Below are positions 51,496 through 60,656 of a stretch of DNA of 64,000 bases, piece by piece. Each line of letters starts with the position of its first letter. Position 1 is the first letter of the stretch. Both the position numbers and the translations under genes were made by a program. The notes under the pieces were generated by a model. That model was given only the letters and a program-made list of their open reading frames with translations. It did no database searches and was not told where the DNA came from. The DNA comes from an uncultured Arthrobacter sp. (GTDB lineage Bacteria; Actinomycetota; Actinomycetes; Actinomycetales; Micrococcaceae). The stretch is from the NCBI RefSeq assembly GCF_947493765.1, contig NZ_CANLSZ010000001.1, positions 1 through 64,000 of the forward strand, given 5' to 3'.

Positions 51496-52584
51496 GTGAC
51501 CGACACCATGGATGTTCCCGCTGTGAACCACGCGCCCACGAGCCTGCACGACCGCACCCTGCGCAGCTTCGCCTCCGACAACTACTCGGGCGTGCACCCC
51601 GAGGTCCTCACGGCGCTGGCCGCCGCGAACGAGGGCCACCAGGTGGCGTACGGCGAGGACCAGTACACCGCCCGGCTCCTCGAGGTGATGGAGCACCACT
51701 TCGGCGACGGCATCTCCATCTTCCCCGTCTTCAACGGCACGGGGGCGAATGTGCTCTCGCTGCAGTCGATCCTCCCGCGCTGGGGTGCCGTGATCTGCCC
51801 GCAGACAGCCCACATCAACGTGGACGAGAATGCCGCTCCGGAGCGCGTGGGCGGGATCAAGCTCCTCACCGTGCCCACTCCCGACGGCAAGCTGACCCCG
51901 GCGCTCATCGACCGGGAGGCCTGGGGCTGGGGGGACCAGCACCGGGCGCAGCCCCTGGCCGTGTCCATCACCCAGACCACCGAACTGGGCACGCTCTACT
52001 CCGTGGCCGAGATCAGGGCCATCGCCGACCACTGCCACGCCAAGGGCATGCGCCTGCACATGGACGGGGCGCGCCTCGCGAACGCAGCGGCTGCACTCGG
52101 CCAACCCCTGCGCGCCTTCACGCGCGACGCCGGGGTGGACATCCTCTCCTTCGGCGGCACGAAGAACGGCCTCATGTTCGGCGAGTGCGTCGTCGTGCTG
52201 AATCAGGAAGCATCCACCGGTCTCGACTACCTGCGCAAGCTCAACATGCAGCTCGCCTCGAAGATGCGCTTCGTCTCGGCGCAGCTGGTCGCCCTGCTCG
52301 AGGGCGACCTGTGGCTCCGCTCGGCCACCCACGCCAATGCCATGGCCGCCCGTCTCACGGAGGGTGTCCGCGGCATCGAAGGTGTGACGCTGACGCAGGA
52401 GACCACGGCCAACGCGGTCTTCGCCATCCTCCCTCCCGGCGCCGCCGATCGCGTCCGCGAGAGCTTCCGGTTCTACGACTGGGACCTCGCAGCGGGCGAG
52501 GTGCGCTGGATGTGCTCGTTCGACACCACGGAGGACGACGTCGACGCCTTCGTCGAGGCCATCCGCCGGGAAGCGGCAGCCTGA
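51496..52584 (+). CDS. Threonine aldolase family, PLP-dependent (low-specificity L-threonine aldolase-like)
   Basis: A 362-residue fold-type I PLP enzyme. The PLP lysine is in SFGGTKNGLMFGE; other marks are FASDNYSGVHPEVL, GTGANVLSL, and HMDGARLANAAAALG with the PLP Asp. It splits beta-hydroxy amino acids to glycine and aldehydes, or a related reaction. I took GTG 51496 because of the GATAAT box; ATG 51508 is the alternative. Third gene of the DUF6421 operon. Confidence 0.85.
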   Translation: MTDTMDVPAVNHAPTSLHDRTLRSFASDNYSGVHPEVLTALAAANEGHQVAYGEDQYTARLLEVMEHHFGDGISIFPVFNGTGANVLSLQSILPRWGAVICPQTAHINVDENAAPERVGGIKLLTVPTPDGKLTPALIDREAWGWGDQHRAQPLAVSITQTTELGTLYSVAEIRAIADHCHAKGMRLHMDGARLANAAAALGQPLRAFTRDAGVDILSFGGTKNGLMFGECVVVLNQEASTGLDYLRKLNMQLASKMRFVSAQLVALLEGDLWLRSATHANAMAARLTEGVRGIEGVTLTQETTANAVFAILPPGAADRVRESFRFYDWDLAAGEVRWMCSFDTTEDDVDAFVEAIRREAAA

Positions 52585-52699
52585 TCCGGACTGTATTCCT
52601 GCCGCTCGGAAGCCCGGCTGCGCGCGGACGATAAGGGCCTACGGGCCCTCCACGGCGCGCCGCCCAGCCTCCGGCCGACACAGCGCATAATCTGCGGGG

Positions 52700-53326
52700 G
52701 TGAGTGCAACCGGTGGCGTGTCGCAGCTTCCTGCGGAGTTCGTCGATGTCCTGACCGCACTCCGGGCGGCCGTGCGTCGCAGCGCCCTCCGCCTGGAGGA
52801 GATCCCCGCACCCTCCCGTCTCGCCCCGTTCGCCGTCGCCCTCGGGGCCGACGTGATGGACCACCCGTCCACGGGACCGATCTCCCCGCAGCGCCTGTTC
52901 ACCCCTGCGCCGGAACCCGAGGAGCTCGCCACCGGCCGTTTCATCCTGCTCTACGATCCGCAGGGCTCCTCCGTGTGGAACGGGAGGTTCCGGATCGTCA
53001 CCTACATCCGCGCGCAACTCGAATCCTCCATGGGAGAGGACGCGCTCCTCGGCTCGGTCGCCTGGACCTGGCTCTGTGAGGCGCTCGAGAACCACGGGGC
53101 CCGCCACCACAGCACCGCCGGGACGGCGACCCGGATCCACTCCGAGAGTTTCGGCACCCTGGCGGATCGTCCCGACACCGTAGATGTGGAGCTGCGGGCG
53201 TCGTGGACACCGGAGGTCGCGGGCATCCGCCGTCACCTCGAGGCGTGGTCGGACCTGGTCCGCGTGTTCGCCGGTCTTCCCCCGCTGCCCGAAGGCGTGG
53301 CCCACCTGCCCCACCGCCGGTCCTGA
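52700..53326 (+). CDS. DUF3000 protein
   Basis: A 208-residue actinobacterial protein of unknown function. Marks of the family are LRLEEIPAPSRLAPFAVALGADV, FILLYDPQGSSVWNGRFRIVTYIRA and GSVAWTWLCEALENHGA. The start GTG 52700 lies just after a CATAAT box. It lies next to ribonuclease D (36 bases), the usual arrangement; a link to RNA metabolism or cell division is only inferred from neighbourhood. Confidence 0.88.
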   Translation: MSATGGVSQLPAEFVDVLTALRAAVRRSALRLEEIPAPSRLAPFAVALGADVMDHPSTGPISPQRLFTPAPEPEELATGRFILLYDPQGSSVWNGRFRIVTYIRAQLESSMGEDALLGSVAWTWLCEALENHGARHHSTAGTATRIHSESFGTLADRPDTVDVELRASWTPEVAGIRRHLEAWSDLVRVFAGLPPLPEGVAHLPHRRS

Positions 53327-53362
53327 AGCGTCGGGAACCGACGGGGCTAGACTGCGAGGACC

Positions 53363-54673
53363 ATGAGTGCCCATACCTCCGAACAGACGGACAGCACCAC
53401 CCCCGCTGCCTCCGCCGTCGAACCCGACGCCCCCGGCCTCCCGCTGCTGGACGAACCGCAGGACGGCGTCCCCCTCGTCATCGACACCCGAGCCGGGCTG
53501 GAGCGCGCGGCAGCCGCCCTGGCCGCGGGGACCGGACCGGCCGGTGTGGATGCGGAGCGGGCCTCCGGGTTCCGCTACGGCCAGCGGGCGTTCCTCGTGC
53601 AGATCCGCCGTCGGGGTGCCGGGACCTGGCTCATCGATCCCGAGCCGTTCGACGACCTCCGCATCATCGACGACGCGCTCGCAGGCGTCGAATGGATCCT
53701 CCACGCCGCCAACCAGGACCTGCCCGGGCTGGCCGACCTCGGCATGCACCCCAGCAAACTCTTCGACACCGAACTCGCAGCCCGGCTTGCCGGTCTTCCC
53801 CGGGTGGGGCTCGCCGCGGTCATCGAGTCCCAGCTCGGCTTCACCCTGGCGAAGGAGCACTCCGCCGCCGACTGGTCCAAGCGGCCCCTGCCCGAACCAT
53901 GGCTCCGCTACGCGGCGCTCGACGTCGAGGTCCTCACGGAGCTGCGCGACAAGCTCGCCGCCCTGCTCGACGAGGGTGGCAAACTGTCCCTCGCGGAGGA
54001 GGAGTTCGAGCACATCCGGAGCACTCCGCCGGCAGAACCCCGGGTGGATCCGTGGCGCCGGACGTCAGGACTCCACCAGTTGCGCGACAGGCGACAGATC
54101 GCCGCGGTCCGGCAGATCTGGCTCGAACGCGAGGAACTCGCGCAGCGCCGCGACGTCGCACCCGGACGACTGATCCCCGACTCTGCGATCATCGCCGCGG
54201 CGAAGGTCATGCCGAGCACCGTTCCGCAACTGCTCGCCACCAAGGGCTTCCACGGGCGGGCGGCACAGAAGGAGGCTCCGCGGTGGCTGCGGAGCATCAG
54301 CGAGGCGAGGAAGCTCACCGAGCTGCCGCCGCTGCACATCCCGACCAACTCCCCCCCGCCCCCGCGCACCTGGCCCGAGCGGGATCCGGAAGCGGCGGCC
54401 CGACTCCAGACGGCGCGCCCCCGCGTGGCACGTCGCGCGGAGGATCTCGCCATGCCCGTCGAGAACCTGATCACCCCTGATCACCTCCGCCGCGTCGCCT
54501 GGCGTCCGCCCGCCGAGATCTCGCTGGAGAGCATCTCGGCGGCACTGTCCGAACTCGGCGCCCGCCGCTGGCAGGTGGAGCAGGTCGCAGCGATCATCAC
54601 CGTGGCCTTCCTCGACCCCGAACCCCTGATCGACAAGAATCAGCAGGATGTCCGCGTCGCTCCCGGATCCTGA
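53363..54673 (+). CDS. rnd: Ribonuclease D-like 3'-5' exonuclease with HRDC domain
   Basis: A 436-residue DEDDy exonuclease. Exo I GVDAERASGFRYG, Exo II HAANQDLPGLADLG and Exo III RYAALDVEVLTEL (with Tyr and Asp) are all present. The HRDC domain covers about residues 240-310 (RREELAQRRDVAPGRLI). A C-terminal DUF-like extension follows. Processes stable RNA 3' ends. ATG 53363; a TAGACT -10-like box is 12 bases upstream. Next gene transcribed in the same direction but has its own regulated promoter. Confidence 0.9.
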   Translation: MSAHTSEQTDSTTPAASAVEPDAPGLPLLDEPQDGVPLVIDTRAGLERAAAALAAGTGPAGVDAERASGFRYGQRAFLVQIRRRGAGTWLIDPEPFDDLRIIDDALAGVEWILHAANQDLPGLADLGMHPSKLFDTELAARLAGLPRVGLAAVIESQLGFTLAKEHSAADWSKRPLPEPWLRYAALDVEVLTELRDKLAALLDEGGKLSLAEEEFEHIRSTPPAEPRVDPWRRTSGLHQLRDRRQIAAVRQIWLEREELAQRRDVAPGRLIPDSAIIAAAKVMPSTVPQLLATKGFHGRAAQKEAPRWLRSISEARKLTELPPLHIPTNSPPPPRTWPERDPEAAARLQTARPRVARRAEDLAMPVENLITPDHLRRVAWRPPAEISLESISAALSELGARRWQVEQVAAIITVAFLDPEPLIDKNQQDVRVAPGS

Positions 54674-54693
54674 GTCCGGACCCGGAGCATTGG

Positions 54694-54722
54694 TTGCACG
54701 CTATGTTACCCGCCAGTAACAT
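54694..54722 (+). promoter_or_regulatory. Promoter with overlapping palindromic operator before fadA
   Basis: TTGCAC (54694-54699), 17 bases, then TAACAT (54717-54722) form a promoter. Its spacer and -10 are covered by the palindrome ATGTTAC-CCGCCA-GTAACAT (54703-54722). A dimeric repressor bound there would block RNA polymerase. In Actinobacteria beta-oxidation genes are often controlled by TetR-type FadR proteins; no regulator gene is in view. Confidence 0.7.
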
Positions 54723-54755
54723 TGGCGCGGATCAACATCTCAAGGAGGAGCACAC

Positions 54756-56006
54756 GTGAGCCCACAAACCGGCACCGCGTCCACACGGAGCGCAACGAGA
54801 TCGGTGCGCGACGTCGTCTTCGTCGACGGAGTACGGACCCCGTTCGGACGAGCGGGTGAGAAGGGGATCTACGCGGGCATGCGCGCCGACGACCTCGTGG
54901 TCAAGTGCATCCGGGACCTGATGAGGCGCAATCCCTCGCTGCCGGCCGAGCGCGTGGACGAGGTGGCCATCGCCGCCACCACGCAGACAGGCGACCAGGG
55001 CCTCACCATCGGCCGCACCGCGGCCCTCCTCGCGGGACTCCCCCGGACGGTGCCGGGCTTCGCTATCGACCGCATGTGCGCCGGAGCCATGACGGCCGTC
55101 ACCACCACCGCGTCGGGGATCGCCTTCGGGGCCTACGACGTGGTGATCGCAGGAGGAGTGGAGCACATGGGGAACCATCCCATGGGGTCCGGAGCGGATC
55201 CCAACCCGCGCTTCGTGTCGGAGCGGATCGTCGATCCCGCCGCACTCAACATGGGCAACACCGCCGAGAATCTGCACGACCGTTTCCCCGGTATCACCAA
55301 GGACCGGACCGACGCCTACGCTGTGCGGAGCCAGCAGAAGCTCGCGAAAGCCTACGATGCCGGGCAGATCCAGCCCGACCTCGTACCGGTGGCCGGCAAG
55401 AAGGCCGGATCCGGCTGGACACTGAACACCGCGGACGAGCCACCCCGCCCGGGCACCACGCTGGAGGATCTCGCGAGCCTGCGCACGCCGTTCCGCGCCC
55501 ACGGTCGGGTGACCGCGGGCAACGCGGCAGGGCTGAACGACGGGGCCACGGTAGCCCTGCTCGCCTCGGGCGACGCCGCGGAGGAGCTCGGGCTTCCCGT
55601 CCGGATGCGCCTGGTCGGCTATGCCTTCGCCGGGGTGGAGCCCGAGGTGATGGGCATGGGGCCGGTGCCCGCGACGGAGAAGGCCCTGCGCCAGACCGGG
55701 CTGGAGATCGAGGACATCGGTCTGTTCGAGATCAACGAGGCCTTCGCCGTGCAGGTGCTGAGTTTCCTCGACCACTTCGGCATCGACGACGAGGATCCCC
55801 GCGTCAACCGTTACGGTGGCGCGATCGCCGTCGGTCACCCGCTGGCGTCCTCCGGCGTCCGGCTGATGAACCAGCTCGCCCGCCAGTTCGAGGAAGACCC
55901 CGGCGTCCGGTACGGCATGACGACGATGTGCATCGGCCTCGGGATGGGTGCCACCGTCATCTGGGAGAACCCCCACCACGAGCACTACGGACAGGATGCA
56001 GCATGA
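54756..56006 (+). CDS. fadA: Acetyl-CoA C-acyltransferase (3-ketoacyl-CoA thiolase)
   Basis: A 416-residue thiolase cleaving 3-ketoacyl-CoA in beta-oxidation. The nucleophilic Cys is in IDRMCAGAMTAV, the His in NEAFAVQ and GGAIAVGHPLASSGVR, and the second Cys in TTMCIGLGMG. GTG 54756 follows AAGGAGGAG. It overlaps the fadJ-type gene by 4 bases (ATGA), making the two-subunit trifunctional-complex operon. Regulated by the upstream palindrome. Confidence 0.92.
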   Translation: MSPQTGTASTRSATRSVRDVVFVDGVRTPFGRAGEKGIYAGMRADDLVVKCIRDLMRRNPSLPAERVDEVAIAATTQTGDQGLTIGRTAALLAGLPRTVPGFAIDRMCAGAMTAVTTTASGIAFGAYDVVIAGGVEHMGNHPMGSGADPNPRFVSERIVDPAALNMGNTAENLHDRFPGITKDRTDAYAVRSQQKLAKAYDAGQIQPDLVPVAGKKAGSGWTLNTADEPPRPGTTLEDLASLRTPFRAHGRVTAGNAAGLNDGATVALLASGDAAEELGLPVRMRLVGYAFAGVEPEVMGMGPVPATEKALRQTGLEIEDIGLFEINEAFAVQVLSFLDHFGIDDEDPRVNRYGGAIAVGHPLASSGVRLMNQLARQFEEDPGVRYGMTTMCIGLGMGATVIWENPHHEHYGQDAA

Positions 56007-58129
56007 GCTTCGAACGCTACGACGAACTGGCCGGGCTCTTCCCCGCGGAGATCGTCACCCACTCCTATGTCCAGGACATCGATCTGCCCGAGGACGCCGG
56101 TGTCCTCGCGCTGGTCACGCTGGACAACGACCTCGACCAGACGAAGCCGACCACGCTCGGTCCCAGCACCCTGATCGAGTTCGGCCGCACCCTCGAGTCC
56201 CTGAAGGAGCGGGCGGCGTCCGGGGAGATCGTGGGAGTCGCCGTCACGGGCAAGCCCTACTTCCTGGTGGCCGGAGCGGATCTCAGCACCGTGAAGAGCG
56301 TGAAGTCCGAGCACCTGGGCAGGCTCATGGCCGAACTCGGGCACGAGGCGTACGATCTGCTCGCCGACATGGGCGTGCCGAGCTTCGCCTTCATCAACGG
56401 CGTCGCGCTCGGCGGAGGGCTGGAGGTGGCGCTGGCAGCCAACTACCGCACGGTGTCTACCGGGGCCAAGGGCATCGGTCTTCCCGAGGCCTTCATCGGG
56501 CTGGTCCCGGGCTGGGGCGGCGTGTACCGCCTGCCCCGCCTGATCGGCCCCGCGAACGCGGTCAAGGTCATGATCGAGAACCCCCTGAGCAACAATCGGA
56601 GCCTCAGCGGCACGGAGGCGTACGAGCTCGGTATCGCCGACGCACTCTTCGAGCCCGCGGACTATCTCGAGCAGTCCCTCCTCTGGGCGGCCCGCGTGCT
56701 CCGCGGTGGCAGCGCGCAGGAGTCCGTGGAGCAGCGCCGCGGCCGACTCGCCGACTACGACGACGACGCCTGGGTGTCGGCCGTCGCGTCCGGGCGGGCG
56801 TTCGTCGAGGCGAGGACGGGCAACGCCGCTCCTGCGCCGTCGCGCGTGCTGGACCTGCTCGAGGCGGGCCTCCGGCTGTCGCGGCACGAATCCGCGGCGG
56901 CGGAGTGCAACGCCCTGGCCGAGCTGATGCAGACACCGGAGTTCCAGTCGACGGTGTACGCCTTCCTCGACCTCGTGCAGAAGCGTGGCAAACGCCCCGC
57001 AGGAGCACCGGACAGGAAACTCGCCCGCCCGGTGTCGAAGGTGGGCGTCGTGGGCGCCGGGCTCATGGCGAGTCAGCTCGCCCTCCTCTTCGCACGCCAG
57101 CTGAAGGTCCCGGTGGTCCTCACCGACATCGACCAGGCACGCGTGGACAAGGGTGTGGCGTACGTCCACGCGGAGATCGAGAAGATGCTCGGCCGGAAGC
57201 GCCTGTCCCAGGACGCGGCGAACCGCACCCGTGCCCTCGTGACCGGCTCGGTGTCGAAGGATGCCTTCGCGGACGCCGACTTCGTCATCGAAGCGGTCTT
57301 CGAGGAGCTGTCCGTCAAGAAGCAGGTCTTCGCGGAGGTGGAGGCCGTCGTCTCCCCCGAGTGCATCCTCGCGACCAATACGTCCTCGCTCTCCGTCGCC
57401 GAGATGGCGGCGGACCTGCAGCACCCCGAGCGTGTGGTGGGCTTCCACTTCTTCAATCCGGTCGCCGCCATGCCGCTGCTCGAGGTGGTCCGCGCGCCGA
57501 AGACCGACGACGCCGTCCTGGCCACGGCCTTCGTCCTCGCGAAGGGGCTGAAGAAGAACGCCGTCCTGGTCCAGGATGCCCCCGCCTTCGTGGTCAACCG
57601 CATCCTGGGCCGGATGTTCGGGGAGATCACCGCGGCCTTCGACGAGGGTACGGATGCAGCGACCGCGGACACGGCCCTCGCTCCGATGGGCCTGCCGATG
57701 AGCCCCTTCAAGCTCCTCGCCCTGGTGGGACTACCTGTGGGTCAGCACGTCCAGGAGTCCCTGCACACCGCTTTCGGTGACCGGTTCCACGTCTCGGAGA
57801 ACCAGCAGAAGCTGATCGACGCCGGGGTCAAGGGCCTGTGGGAGAAGCAGGAGGACGGGTCGTACGCAGTGCCCGGGTCGACACTGGACCTCATGGAGCG
57901 CGGCAGCAGCCCGTCCACGGCCGAGGAGGTCCTCCGGCGCACGCAGGACGGTCTCGCGGACGAGATCGGGCGCATGCTCGACGAAGGTGTGGTGGCCGGC
58001 CCCGAGGACGTCGATCTGTGCATGATCATGGGCGCCGGATGGCCCATGCATCTCGGCGGCATCACGCCCTACCTCGACCGCGTGGGTGCCTCGGAGCGCG
58101 TGAACGGCAAGCAGTTCCATCGGCAGTGA
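56003..58129 (+). CDS. fadJ: 3-hydroxyacyl-CoA dehydrogenase/enoyl-CoA hydratase (multifunctional beta-oxidation protein)
   Basis: A 708-residue protein. N-terminal crotonase domain (1-~250) with oxyanion loop GVALGGGLEVALAANYR and catalytic Glu in GIGLPEAFIGLVPGWGGVYRL. Hydroxyacyl-CoA dehydrogenase domain starts at about 340 (KVGVVGAGLMASQLALLFA), with ATNTSSLSV and the catalytic His in VVGFHFFNPV; the C-terminal domain has GMPMSPF-like GLPMSPFKLLALVGL. Forms the hydratase/dehydrogenase pair with the thiolase. In E. coli numbering FadB/FadJ; which one is not distinguishable. Confidence 0.92.
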   Translation: MSFERYDELAGLFPAEIVTHSYVQDIDLPEDAGVLALVTLDNDLDQTKPTTLGPSTLIEFGRTLESLKERAASGEIVGVAVTGKPYFLVAGADLSTVKSVKSEHLGRLMAELGHEAYDLLADMGVPSFAFINGVALGGGLEVALAANYRTVSTGAKGIGLPEAFIGLVPGWGGVYRLPRLIGPANAVKVMIENPLSNNRSLSGTEAYELGIADALFEPADYLEQSLLWAARVLRGGSAQESVEQRRGRLADYDDDAWVSAVASGRAFVEARTGNAAPAPSRVLDLLEAGLRLSRHESAAAECNALAELMQTPEFQSTVYAFLDLVQKRGKRPAGAPDRKLARPVSKVGVVGAGLMASQLALLFARQLKVPVVLTDIDQARVDKGVAYVHAEIEKMLGRKRLSQDAANRTRALVTGSVSKDAFADADFVIEAVFEELSVKKQVFAEVEAVVSPECILATNTSSLSVAEMAADLQHPERVVGFHFFNPVAAMPLLEVVRAPKTDDAVLATAFVLAKGLKKNAVLVQDAPAFVVNRILGRMFGEITAAFDEGTDAATADTALAPMGLPMSPFKLLALVGLPVGQHVQESLHTAFGDRFHVSENQQKLIDAGVKGLWEKQEDGSYAVPGSTLDLMERGSSPSTAEEVLRRTQDGLADEIGRMLDEGVVAGPEDVDLCMIMGAGWPMHLGGITPYLDRVGASERVNGKQFHRQ

Positions 58130-58236
58130 TGCCCGGATGGGCGATCCTGCGGGACGCCTCGACCTCCCGGGCGGCGCTGGCGTGGCGTGGTCGGAGGCCT
58201 CGCCGCCGAAGCGCACCCGATGAAGGGAACAGCATC

Positions 58237-58689
58237 ATGGACCGAGAAGATCTACCCGCCCCCGAGCAGGGTTTGACCCTGGCGCACTACATCACCGTCC
58301 GGGATGTGGAGCGTTCCCGGGAATTCTACGCGGACATCTTCGGGGGCGAGGTGGTCCTGCCGGGGAATCCCGGCATGGTGAAGGTGGCCAACAGCTGGAT
58401 CATCATGAATCCGGGTGGCGGCCCCACTCCCGACAAGCCCGATCTCAGTCTGCGTGCACCGGAGGAGGGTGATCCCATCACCTCCTTCCTGAATGTGCGG
58501 GTCGCCGATATCGCGGCCTTCTACGAGGCCGCCACCGCCAAGGGCGCGGAGTTCCTCACCGAACCCCTGGACCGCAAGGCCGAGATCCGCTGCTACCTGC
58601 GCGACCCGGACGGCTACCTCATCGAGATCGGGCAGGCGACGGGGATGCTCGAGGGCACGTTCGCGGACCGCCCGGGCGATGACTCATGA
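58237..58689 (+). CDS. VOC-family protein (glyoxalase-like)
   Basis: A 150-residue VOC protein. The metal/active side residues are in HYITVRDVERSREFYADIFGG and in YLRDPDGYLIEIGQATG, with the central SFLNVRVADIAAFYEAATAKG. Likely binds a small molecule; a dioxygenase or isomerase activity cannot be chosen. ATG follows AAGGGA. The interval 58130-58236 to the fad operon has no gene. Ends 50 bases before the NmrA-like gene. Confidence 0.75.
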   Translation: MDREDLPAPEQGLTLAHYITVRDVERSREFYADIFGGEVVLPGNPGMVKVANSWIIMNPGGGPTPDKPDLSLRAPEEGDPITSFLNVRVADIAAFYEAATAKGAEFLTEPLDRKAEIRCYLRDPDGYLIEIGQATGMLEGTFADRPGDDS

Positions 58690-58738
58690 GCAGGACCCTC
58701 GGTGATCCGACCGTCGACATCCCGGCACAGGAGAACCC

Positions 58739-59596
58739 GTGACCGCCGCCGACGCGCCCGTCCTGGTCCTGGGGGCCACGGGAGGTCAGGGCAGCGCCGT
58801 CGTCGACGCCCTCTCGGTGCGCGGTGCGCCGGTGCGCGGGCTGGTGCGCCGCCCGGACTCGGAGTCCGCGCGCCGGCTCCGGCAGGACAGTGTGGACGTC
58901 GTGGCCGGCTCGCTCGACGACGCCGACTCGCTGGCGCAGGCCATGCGCGGTGTGCGGTCGGTCTTCGCCGTCACCACACCGTTCGAGGGCGGCACGGACG
59001 CCGAGATCGCGCAGGGCCGGGCCATCCTCGCAGCAGCGGAGGCGGCACGGGTACCCCATCTTGTCCTCAGCTCGGTCGCCGGGGCGCAGCAGGACAGCGG
59101 CGTGCCCCACTTCGAGAGCAAGGCGGTCATCGAGGCAGAACTCACCGCGTCGGACCTGTCGTACACCATCCTCGGGCCCACCTACTTCTTCGACAACGCG
59201 CTCGGCGGGGAGCAGCAGATCCGCGACGGCGTCCTCGAGCTCCCCCTGGCGCCCGATCGGCCCCTGCAACAGCTGCACCGCGCGGATCTCGGGGCCTTCG
59301 CCGCTACCGTCCTCCTCGATCCGGGCTCCTTCGTGGGTTCCCGCATCGAACTGGCCAGCGACGCGCCGACGCCCGCGCTCATGGCCCGAGCCCTGGCGGA
59401 CGCACTCGATCGGCCCGTGCACCACGAACAGACCCCGCTCGGTGCCATCGGGAACCAGGACATGCACGCCATGTGGTCCTTCCTGCAGGGCCCCGGGTAC
59501 CAGGTCGATGTGGCACGGCTGCACGCCGATCACCCCCGGATACACTGGACCACCTTCACCGAGTGGGCCGACCACGCCCTCCGGCCGTCGCACTGA
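58739..59596 (+). CDS. NmrA/HSCARG-like NAD(P)-binding protein
   Basis: A 285-residue atypical SDR. The dinucleotide loop is VLGATGGQGSAVVDAL, followed by LVRRPDS and an FAVTTPFEGG stretch; HFESKAVIEAEL keeps the Lys but the catalytic Tyr is absent, as in NmrA regulators and HSCARG-type redox sensors. It may sense the NADP state or reduce quinones. GTG follows CAGGAG. Confidence 0.8.
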   Translation: MTAADAPVLVLGATGGQGSAVVDALSVRGAPVRGLVRRPDSESARRLRQDSVDVVAGSLDDADSLAQAMRGVRSVFAVTTPFEGGTDAEIAQGRAILAAAEAARVPHLVLSSVAGAQQDSGVPHFESKAVIEAELTASDLSYTILGPTYFFDNALGGEQQIRDGVLELPLAPDRPLQQLHRADLGAFAATVLLDPGSFVGSRIELASDAPTPALMARALADALDRPVHHEQTPLGAIGNQDMHAMWSFLQGPGYQVDVARLHADHPRIHWTTFTEWADHALRPSH

Positions 59597-59666
59597 CGCG
59601 GCGGTACCCGCCGAAGCCGGCGGCACAGCAGCGCGATCGCACCCCTCCCGGAAGGACGGACCCGTC

Positions 59667-60029
59667 TTGGACACGACCCCCACGAATCACATCGATCCCT
59701 CCAGAGCGCCGAGCGGTACCGGTTGCGCGGACTGCCTGGCCGGTGACGGCGCGGGCTGGTGGTTCCACCTGCGGCGCTGCGCCCAGTGCGGACGCATCGG
59801 CTGCTGCGACAGCTCACCCTCGCAGCACAGCTCCGCCCACGCGCGGGAAGCGGAACACCCGGTGCTCACGAGCTTCGAGCCGGGCGAGACCTGGTTCTGG
59901 AACGCCGAGACCGAGGAGTCGTTCGAGGGCCCCGATCTGGCCGAGCCGCGGGCCCGGCCAGAATCCCAACCGGTGCCAGGACCTGCCGGGCGCGTTCCGG
60001 CCGACTGGACGGACCGGCTGCACGGGTAG
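59667..60029 (+). CDS. ZnF-UBP domain protein
   Basis: A 120-residue protein with a ubiquitin-carboxyl-terminal-hydrolase-type zinc finger: GCADCLAG, RRCAQCGRIGCCDSSPSQHSSAH and EHPVLTSFEPGETWFWNAE, keeping the Cys/His ligands and the aromatic pocket. In eukaryotes this domain binds the ubiquitin C-terminus; bacteria such as this have no ubiquitin unless pupylation-type systems substitute. Starts at TTG 59667 behind GGAAGGA. Role unknown. Confidence 0.75.
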   Translation: MDTTPTNHIDPSRAPSGTGCADCLAGDGAGWWFHLRRCAQCGRIGCCDSSPSQHSSAHAREAEHPVLTSFEPGETWFWNAETEESFEGPDLAEPRARPESQPVPGPAGRVPADWTDRLHG

Positions 60030-60071
60030 TTTCCCGGCGCGGTCGCGCCCTGGCCCCGGGGAGCACACGGC

Positions 60072-60656
60072 ATGAACACGAGTCGCCTCGAGGCCTTCAG
60101 TGACGGCGTGCTGGCCATCATCATCACCATCATGGTGCTGGAGCTGAGCGCTCCCGCGGAACCGAGCTGGGAGGGCCTGCGCCAGGTCCTCCCGGTCTTC
60201 CTCAGCTATCTGCTGAGCTTCGCGTTCGTCGGCATCTACTGGAACAATCACCACCACCTGGTGCACCTGGCCGGAAAGGTGAACGGGACGGTGCTGTGGG
60301 CGAATCTCCACCTCCTCTTCTGGCTCTCGCTCATCCCGTTCAGCACCCGGTGGATGCAGCAGACGGACTTCGCACAGGTACCGGTCCTCACCTACGGCAT
60401 CGACCTCCTGCTGTCCGCCATCGCCTTCCTGATGCTCCGTGTCGCCCTCGTCAGGCAGGACGGTCCCGACGGCCACCTCGCCCGCGCGCTGCGCGACGAC
60501 CGGAAGGGGAAGCTGTCTCCCCTGCTCTATCTCGTCGGGATGGCGGCGACCCTGGTCCACCCGTGGATCGGGCTGGGAACCTACGCGATCGTCGCCCTCA
60601 TGTGGCTGCTCCCCCAGCGCAGGATCGAACGATATGTCGCGCAGCTCAACGAGTGA
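60072..60656 (+). CDS. TMEM175-family (DUF1211) membrane protein
   Basis: A 194-residue integral membrane protein with about six helices. The signature RLEAFSDGVLAI (N-terminal helix) and the polar core IYWNNHHHLVHL are typical of TMEM175, whose bacterial members form tetrameric potassium channels. Longer loops LRDDRKGKLSPLL are cytoplasmic. ATG follows GGGGAGC. Next to a glycine betaine uptake operon, which may mean a shared role in osmotic or ion balance (inference). Confidence 0.85.
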   Translation: MNTSRLEAFSDGVLAIIITIMVLELSAPAEPSWEGLRQVLPVFLSYLLSFAFVGIYWNNHHHLVHLAGKVNGTVLWANLHLLFWLSLIPFSTRWMQQTDFAQVPVLTYGIDLLLSAIAFLMLRVALVRQDGPDGHLARALRDDRKGKLSPLLYLVGMAATLVHPWIGLGTYAIVALMWLLPQRRIERYVAQLNE

